From Clostridia bacterium (GTDB lineage: Bacteria; Bacillota; Clostridia; TANB77; CAG-508): a stretch of DNA of 8,122 bases. The position numbers and the translations under genes are program-made. The stretch lies in contig CAAECB010000038.1 in assembly GCA_900754285.1 (NCBI GenBank), positions 1 to 8,122 of the forward strand, written 5' to 3'. This document shows positions 4,849 through 8,122 of the stretch, piece by piece. How positions within the stretch are numbered: position 1 is the first letter of the stretch; each line of letters begins with the position of its first letter. The notes beneath the pieces were generated by a model, which had not been told where the DNA came from, did not search any database, and worked only from the letters and a program-made list of their open reading frames with translations.

Positions 4849-5376
4849 ATGAGTATAAAATTGGAAGGAAGCAAAGTATTTAGGGTACTATTTCTTTTCC
4901 TTATAATAGTTACATGCACAATAATTTTCTATTTTTCAAATCAAAATGGTGAAATATCAGGAAATACAAGTGGAAGATTTATACGAAAAGTATTAAGTAA
5001 TTTTTCAGAATATCAGAAATTAAGTAATAAGAGAAAAGAGCAAATTGTAGAAAAATTACAGCCTTTTGTACGAAAAATGGCGCATTTTAGCATATATACA
5101 TTATTAGGCTTTAATTTAATGGGATTTTTCTTAACATTTAAACTAGGAAAAATACTAAAATATATATTACCAATAACAGCAGGAATGCTGTATGCAATAA
5201 GTGATGAATTACATCAAATGTTTTCAACAGGTAGAAGTGCAAGGCTTTTTGATGTAGGTGTAGATACATGTGGCGTTATCTTTGGAACTATATTAATAAT
5301 GATATTTTCCAAAATAGTATATTGGGCAAGAAATAGTAGAGAATATAAAAAGATGAAAAAAGAGGAGGAAAAATAA
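4849..5376 (+). CDS. VanZ-like family membrane protein
   Basis: VanZ-like proteins are small integral membrane proteins; the founding member gives low-level teicoplanin resistance, but most chromosomal members have no known substrate. This 175-aa protein has a first membrane helix at about 10-30 ending in the typical FSNQNG. A conserved RKMAHFSIYTLLGF (75-88) lies at the second helix, with a third helix around 103-117. The signature YAISDELHQMF plus GRSARLFDVGVDTCG spans 115-142, and a last helix lies around 138-156, with a basic tail. These Asp, Glu, His and Arg residues are the family's fingerprint. The SD AAGGAAGG is unusually close to ATG 4849 (AAGG at five bases); TTG 4861 is a weaker alternative. 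It is followed after 1 base by the LCP gene, pointing to an envelope role. Confidence 0.9.
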   Translation: MSIKLEGSKVFRVLFLFLIIVTCTIIFYFSNQNGEISGNTSGRFIRKVLSNFSEYQKLSNKRKEQIVEKLQPFVRKMAHFSIYTLLGFNLMGFFLTFKLGKILKYILPITAGMLYAISDELHQMFSTGRSARLFDVGVDTCGVIFGTILIMIFSKIVYWARNSREYKKMKKEEEK

Positions 5377-5377
5377 A

Positions 5378-6520
5378 ATGGCAGGAAAACATTCTATGGA
5401 TGATAATGAAGTTCCAAAGGCGTTTAGAAAAACTGAAGTTAATAATAATACAGAAGAATTTTATAATGGAGGAAAAAGGGAAAGAAATATGGAAAAACCA
5501 AAAAAGAAAAAGAGACATATATTTAGAAATATAGTAATAATTTTATTGGTTTTATTAATAGGAATAATAAGTGCAGGATATGGGTATATTCAAAATAAGT
5601 TAGGCAAACTACAAAAAGTAGAAATAAATGAAGAAGATTTAGGAATATCAAAAGAGGTTTCTGAAAATCTAACAGGATATAGAAATATAGCTTTATTTGG
5701 AGTTGACAGCAGAAATCATGATTTAGAAAAAGGTAATAGAAGTGATTGTATAATTATAGCAAGTATAAATAATAATACTAAAGAAGTAAAATTGATATCA
5801 GTATATCGTGATACTTATGTACGAATTCAAGGACATGGATTAGATAAAATAACACATGCATATTCTTATGGTTCAGCACAATTAGCAATAAATACATTAA
5901 ATACTAATTTAGATTTGAATATATCAGAATTTGCAACAGTAAACTTTGATGTTGTAGCAGATGCAGTAGATGAATTAGGTGGAATAGAGATAAATATAGA
6001 ATCACAACAAGAAATGAAATATTTAAATGATTATATTGTAGAAACATCAAAAGTAACAGGAAAATCAACACCAAATGTTACAAAAACAGGAAAACAAACA
6101 TTAAATGGAGTACAAGCAGTAGCATATTCAAGAATTCGTTACACAGCAGGTGGAGATTATAAAAGAACTGAACGTATGAGAGATGTATTAACAGCAATGC
6201 TAACAAAATTAAAAACGAAAAGTTTAAGTGAAATAAATAAATTTGCAGATAACATATTACCAAAAGTTTACACAAATATATCATCAGGAGATATTTTAGC
6301 ATTAACACCAAGTTTAATGAGTTATAAAATAACAGATAGTATAGGATGGCCATATACAACAAAAGGAATAACATTAGATAGATGGTATGGAGTACCTTTA
6401 ACATTGGAAAAAAATGTAACAGAGTTACATCAAGAAGCATTTGGAGAGCCAAATTATACTCCTTCTGAAACAGTTAAAAATATAAGTCAACAAATTGTTA
6501 AAAAGACAGGTTATCAATAA
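5378..6520 (+). CDS. LytR-CpsA-Psr (LCP) family glycopolymer ligase
   Basis: LCP enzymes transfer undecaprenyl-phosphate-linked glycopolymers (teichoic acids, capsule, secondary wall polymers) to peptidoglycan on the outer face of the membrane. This 380-aa protein has a hydrophilic cytoplasmic N-terminus of about 48 residues, a membrane helix at 49-70 and an extracellular LCP domain at about 103-276. Visible family motifs are NIALFGVDSR (103-112), RSD (121-123), VYRDTYV (142-148) and DELGGIEI (198-205). Also present are GKQTLNGVQAVAYSRIRY (238-255) and YKRTERMRDV (261-270), holding the conserved Asp and Arg residues that bind the pyrophosphate. The SD GGAGG (5364-5368) lies inside the end of the VanZ-like gene, with only one base between stop and start. 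Several paralogues usually exist per genome, so no specific symbol is given. Confidence 0.93.
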   Translation: MAGKHSMDDNEVPKAFRKTEVNNNTEEFYNGGKRERNMEKPKKKKRHIFRNIVIILLVLLIGIISAGYGYIQNKLGKLQKVEINEEDLGISKEVSENLTGYRNIALFGVDSRNHDLEKGNRSDCIIIASINNNTKEVKLISVYRDTYVRIQGHGLDKITHAYSYGSAQLAINTLNTNLDLNISEFATVNFDVVADAVDELGGIEINIESQQEMKYLNDYIVETSKVTGKSTPNVTKTGKQTLNGVQAVAYSRIRYTAGGDYKRTERMRDVLTAMLTKLKTKSLSEINKFADNILPKVYTNISSGDILALTPSLMSYKITDSIGWPYTTKGITLDRWYGVPLTLEKNVTELHQEAFGEPNYTPSETVKNISQQIVKKTGYQ

Positions 6521-6555
6521 AATAAAAATTGGTGAAAATGTAGTTAAATTTATCT

Positions 6556-6605
6556 ATTAGGAGAAAAAGTTTATTTTTTAAAGTGAGTTAGTAAACTTTC
6601 CTAAT
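6556..6605. repeat. Compound inverted repeat downstream of the LCP gene
   Basis: ATTAGG (6556-6561) pairs with CCTAAT (6600-6605), and AAAGTTTA (6566-6573) pairs with TAAACTTT (6592-6599). This gives a 14-bp interrupted stem with a 4-base one-sided bulge and an 18-base loop. No T run follows, so it is not a standard terminator. The inner 8-mer recurs at 6628 and 6704. Confidence 0.6.
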
Positions 6606-6627
6606 GGATAAAAGAATACTACACAGA

Positions 6628-6711
6628 AAAGTTTATAAAAAATATGTCGAAAAATGGTTGACAATAATTGTTGTAGCATATATAATTAATAGTGATATTT
6701 ATATAAACTTT
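6628..6711. repeat. Perfect 10-bp inverted repeats flanking the sugar transferase promoter
   Basis: AAAGTTTATA (6628-6637) and TATAAACTTT (6702-6711) are exact reverse complements. The similarity continues inward with one mismatch and one gap (AAAAATAT against TAAATAT). The 64 bp between them contain the whole promoter. The layout would suit a small invertible promoter or a two-site operator. The arms are short and AT-rich, so chance cannot be excluded. Confidence 0.5.
6658..6686 (+). promoter_or_regulatory. Perfect-consensus sigma-A promoter of the polysaccharide genes
   Basis: TTGACA (6658-6663), a 17-base spacer and TATAAT (6681-6686) match the vegetative consensus in all twelve positions. 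Transcription should begin near 6693, leaving a 35-nt leader that contains the right inverted-repeat arm and the SD GGGGG (6714-6718). Such an unmodified promoter would be strong and constitutive unless repressed or inverted. Confidence 0.9.
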
Positions 6712-6727
6712 AAGGGGGAAAGTATAA

Positions 6728-7417
6728 ATGAATATTAATCTTGAATCACAAGAGGCAATATTAAGCAGAGATATAGTTATAGTACCAAAAATAGCAAAAG
6801 GAGCAAGCAAAATAAACTATATAAGTGTAAAAAGAATAATTGATGTAATAATAAGTACAATAGGACTTATAGTGTTATCACCAATATTTTTGATACTTGC
6901 CATAATAATAAAATTAGATTCAAAAGGCCCAGTATTTTTTGCACATACACGTTATGGAAAAGATGGCAAAAAATTCAAAATGTATAAATTTAGAACAATG
7001 TATGAAAATGCACAAGATATGATAAATGATTTTACACCAGAACAAATGAAAGAATGGAAAGAAAACTTCAAATTACAAGATGATCCACGTATTACTAAAG
7101 TTGGAAAATTTCTAAGAAAAACAAGTTTAGATGAATTGCCACAAATTGTTAATATTATTAAAGGCGATTTGTCAATTATAGGCCCAAGACCAGTAATTGA
7201 AGAAGAGTTAGAAAAATATGGAGATAATAAAGATAAGTTTTTGAGCGTTACTCCAGGTCTTACAGGTTATTGGCAAGCTAATGGTAGAAGCTCTACAACA
7301 TATGAACAAAGAATGGAAATGGAATTGTATTACATAGATAACATTTCACCTAAATTGGATGTTAAAATATTTTTTAAGACTATTGAGTCTGTTATCAAAA
7401 AAGAAGGAGCAATTTAA
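6728..7417 (+). CDS. Polyprenyl-phosphate sugar-1-phosphate transferase (bacterial sugar transferase family)
   Basis: This is a monotopic phosphoglycosyl transferase that moves a sugar-1-phosphate from a UDP-sugar to undecaprenyl phosphate on the inner face of the membrane, the first step of exopolysaccharide or capsule synthesis. The 229-aa length matches the short, single-domain type (CpsE C-terminal domain, EpsL, PglC-like). A re-entrant membrane helix at about 35-61 has the typical Ser-Pro break (51-52). KMYKFRTM (84-91), DDPRITKVGKFLRKTSLDELPQ (catalytic Asp135-Glu136), GDLSIIGPRP (146-155) and PGLTGYWQANGRS (176-188) are all present. The sugar cannot be told from sequence. The run of G at 6714-6718 gives a good start. 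It overlaps the next gene's ATG by one base. Confidence 0.93.
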   Translation: MNINLESQEAILSRDIVIVPKIAKGASKINYISVKRIIDVIISTIGLIVLSPIFLILAIIIKLDSKGPVFFAHTRYGKDGKKFKMYKFRTMYENAQDMINDFTPEQMKEWKENFKLQDDPRITKVGKFLRKTSLDELPQIVNIIKGDLSIIGPRPVIEEELEKYGDNKDKFLSVTPGLTGYWQANGRSSTTYEQRMEMELYYIDNISPKLDVKIFFKTIESVIKKEGAI

Positions 7418-7611
7418 TGAAAAAAATTTCTTTTGTAATATTAACATGGAATTCTGATAAGTACATTACAAATTGTATTGAATCAATAAATACAATTTGT
7501 AATTTTTGTACCCAAATAACAATAGTTGATAATGGTTCAACTGATAATACAATAAAAATACTAAAACCTGAGTTGACAGTAAAAAAATGGAAATACGCAC
7601 CTGTAACCTAG
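7417..7611 (+). pseudogene. Family 2 glycosyltransferase truncated by an insertion-element end
   Basis: The first 53 codons encode a typical GT-A fold start: KKISFVILTWNSDKYI, then ITIVDNGSTDNTIKIL with the nucleotide-binding DNGSTD (38-43). Family members are usually about 250-350 aa, so the rest of the catalytic domain, including the DxD motif, is missing. From codon 54 the frame reads into the hairpin sequence of a mobile element and stops at 7609-7611. The start is well supported: ATG overlaps the stop of the sugar transferase by one base and GGAG (7406-7409) lies 7 bases upstream. It would have added a sugar to the lipid-linked intermediate. The 64-aa product cannot be functional. The 3' part of the gene is not found in the window. 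Confidence 0.85.
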
Positions 7612-7640
7612 TCGTATCAACTAGTTTAGGTGCGTAAATT
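7578..7640. mobile_element. IS200/IS605-like end hairpin inserted in the glycosyltransferase gene
   Basis: TACGCACCT (7594-7602) and AGGTGCGTA (7628-7636) form a perfect GC-rich 9-bp stem. An inner 5-bp stem CTAGT/ACTAG (7608-7612/7620-7624) sits beyond an asymmetric internal loop (GTAAC/TTT), with apical loop CGTATCA. It begins 16 bases after the pentamer TTGAC (7573-7577), exactly where glycosyltransferase similarity ends. IS200/IS605 elements insert 3' of such pentamers (TTGAT is a known example), with an imperfect hairpin near the left end. Orientation is not certain: it could instead be a right end on the minus strand. Its hairpin sequence differs from that at 56-78, so the two elements are different. 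Confidence 0.5.
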
Positions 7641-7683
7641 GTTTCCGAAAGTTGTTGTGAAAATTAACTTTTTTTGGTTAATG

Positions 7684-7845
7684 CTAAAATTTTTTTATTT
7701 CTTGCAGATTTCTATTTTTTAGCGAAAAATCAATGTTTGTAACTCTTCCAATGTCCTTTAATACTGCATCATAATAATCAAATAAGTAATATCCATCAAG
7801 TTTTTCTTCTTCTGCTATTTTATCTTCATCAAGTGAAAGTTGAGA
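7684..7845 (-). pseudogene. Transposase fragment, probably DDE type (IS4/IS1634-like)
   Basis: The minus strand is open from 7845 (TAA at 7848-7846) to a TAG at 7686-7684, coding 53 residues with no start codon. The first part, SLDEDKIAEEEKLDGYY, closely resembles the segment of IS1634-type DDE transposases that precedes the catalytic Asp region (pattern I.EE.K.DGYY). The second part, DAVLKDIGRVTNIDFSL and onward, does not continue that domain as expected, which suggests an internal deletion joining distant parts or fusion to other DNA. No intact element is visible. Family assignment rests on one short motif. Confidence 0.5.
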
Positions 7846-8122
7846 TTATATACTAAATTAATAAAAAAATAAATAGAAAAGTGCAAAAAAATTAAAATTT
7901 GGACTTAAGGATTAACATGCACTACAACTGTGATAACAAGTTGCAGTAAGTAGATATAAGTGGACAACTATTGAATTACCAATAATTACCAAATGCTTAT
8001 GCTAAAAATTTTAACTCTTTTTTTCTGAATTTCTGCGAAATGTAGTGTTACAATTGATGTGAAACAAAAATAATATAGAAAAAAAGTGATTCAAGTAGTA
8101 TAATTGAATTGTCTAAAAACAA
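7846..8122. other. Gene-free, AT-rich stretch, probably insertion-sequence flank
   Basis: No open frame, RNA gene or clear terminator is visible on either strand over these 277 bases. It contains a direct repeat AATTACCAA (7974-7982, 7984-7992) and an imperfect inverted repeat around 7920-7948 (ACTACAACT against AAGTTGCAGT). Together with 7612-7683, the last 500 bases hold only mobile-element debris. Confidence 0.5.
8076..8104 (+). promoter_or_regulatory. Weak candidate promoter pointing out of the window
   Basis: A perfect TATAAT is present at 8099-8104, but the hexamer 17 bases upstream (TAGAAA, 8076-8081) is a poor -35. If real, it would transcribe something starting after 8122, possibly a transposase. 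Support is limited to the -10 box in very AT-rich DNA. Confidence 0.25.

Noticed and set aside
6078..6452. 124-aa minus-strand open frame inside the LCP gene
   Set aside because: Low-complexity Leu-rich shadow of the LCP coding sequence, with no family motif.
6556..6605. Rho-independent terminator of the LCP operon
   Set aside because: The stem has an 18-base loop and a bulge and is not followed by a T run on either strand; kept only as an inverted repeat.
7594..7636. Integron attC site
   Set aside because: The hairpin is imperfect and GC-rich at its base, but the conserved core sites (RYYYAAC/GTTRRRY) are not matched and no integrase or cassette is present.
1..7640. The two IS605-like ends as the two ends of one composite element carrying the operon
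   Set aside because: The tip hairpins at 56-78 and 7594-7636 differ in sequence, and the DNA between them is conserved housekeeping operon.

Overview
The window is strongly AT-rich, with Lys/Glu/Ile/Asn-heavy proteins, AGA/AAA/ATA codon preference and GGAGG-type ribosome binding sites. It also carries typical Gram-positive genes: remA, a LytR-CpsA-Psr (LCP) protein and a VanZ-like protein. Together these point to a low-GC Firmicute, most likely an uncultured or gut-type Clostridia lineage. That placement is inference from gene content and composition, not from a database match.

Layout. Positions 1-89 look like the right end of an IS200/IS605-family (TnpB/omega-RNA type) element. It interrupts a dinD-like gene whose N-terminal remnant lies on the minus strand at 87-230. 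A complete tRNA-Leu(CAA) gene (359-445, minus) follows, with its own promoter and a likely terminator. A divergent sigma-A promoter (545-573, extended -10) starts a plus-strand run of nine closely spaced genes: rsmE (16S rRNA methyltransferase), an unrecognised four-helix membrane protein with a lysine/serine repeat tail, yicC (endoribonuclease family), remA (DUF370 matrix regulator), rpoZ (RNA polymerase omega), a divergent gmk (guanylate kinase), a small single-helix membrane protein, a VanZ-like membrane protein and an LCP family enzyme. The yicC-remA-rpoZ-gmk core matches the Firmicute housekeeping cluster, except that rpoZ and gmk are swapped relative to the order known from Bacillus subtilis.

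A 207-bp gap rich in inverted repeats then holds a perfect-consensus promoter (TTGACA-17 bp-TATAAT). This promoter drives a polyprenyl-phosphate sugar phosphotransferase, the membrane enzyme that starts surface polysaccharide synthesis, and a translationally coupled family 2 glycosyltransferase. The glycosyltransferase is cut after about 53 codons by a second, different IS200/IS605-like hairpin end that sits directly 3' of a TTGAC pentamer. The rest (7640-8122) is insertion-sequence debris. It includes a minus-strand fragment resembling an IS4/IS1634-type DDE transposase, and otherwise contains no recognisable gene.

How the parts fit. The conserved operon combines RNA modification/decay, transcription, nucleotide supply and the matrix regulator RemA. 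It runs into two envelope genes, VanZ-like and LCP; LCP enzymes attach undecaprenyl-linked glycopolymers to peptidoglycan. The following locus appears to start making such a polymer, but its first glycosyltransferase is broken here. The intact block is bracketed on both sides by transposon scars. The observations most worth a second look are the IS605 end inside the dinD-like gene, the perfect hairpin lying between the Shine-Dalgarno and the rsmE start, the inverted repeats flanking the polysaccharide promoter, and the IS-truncated glycosyltransferase.
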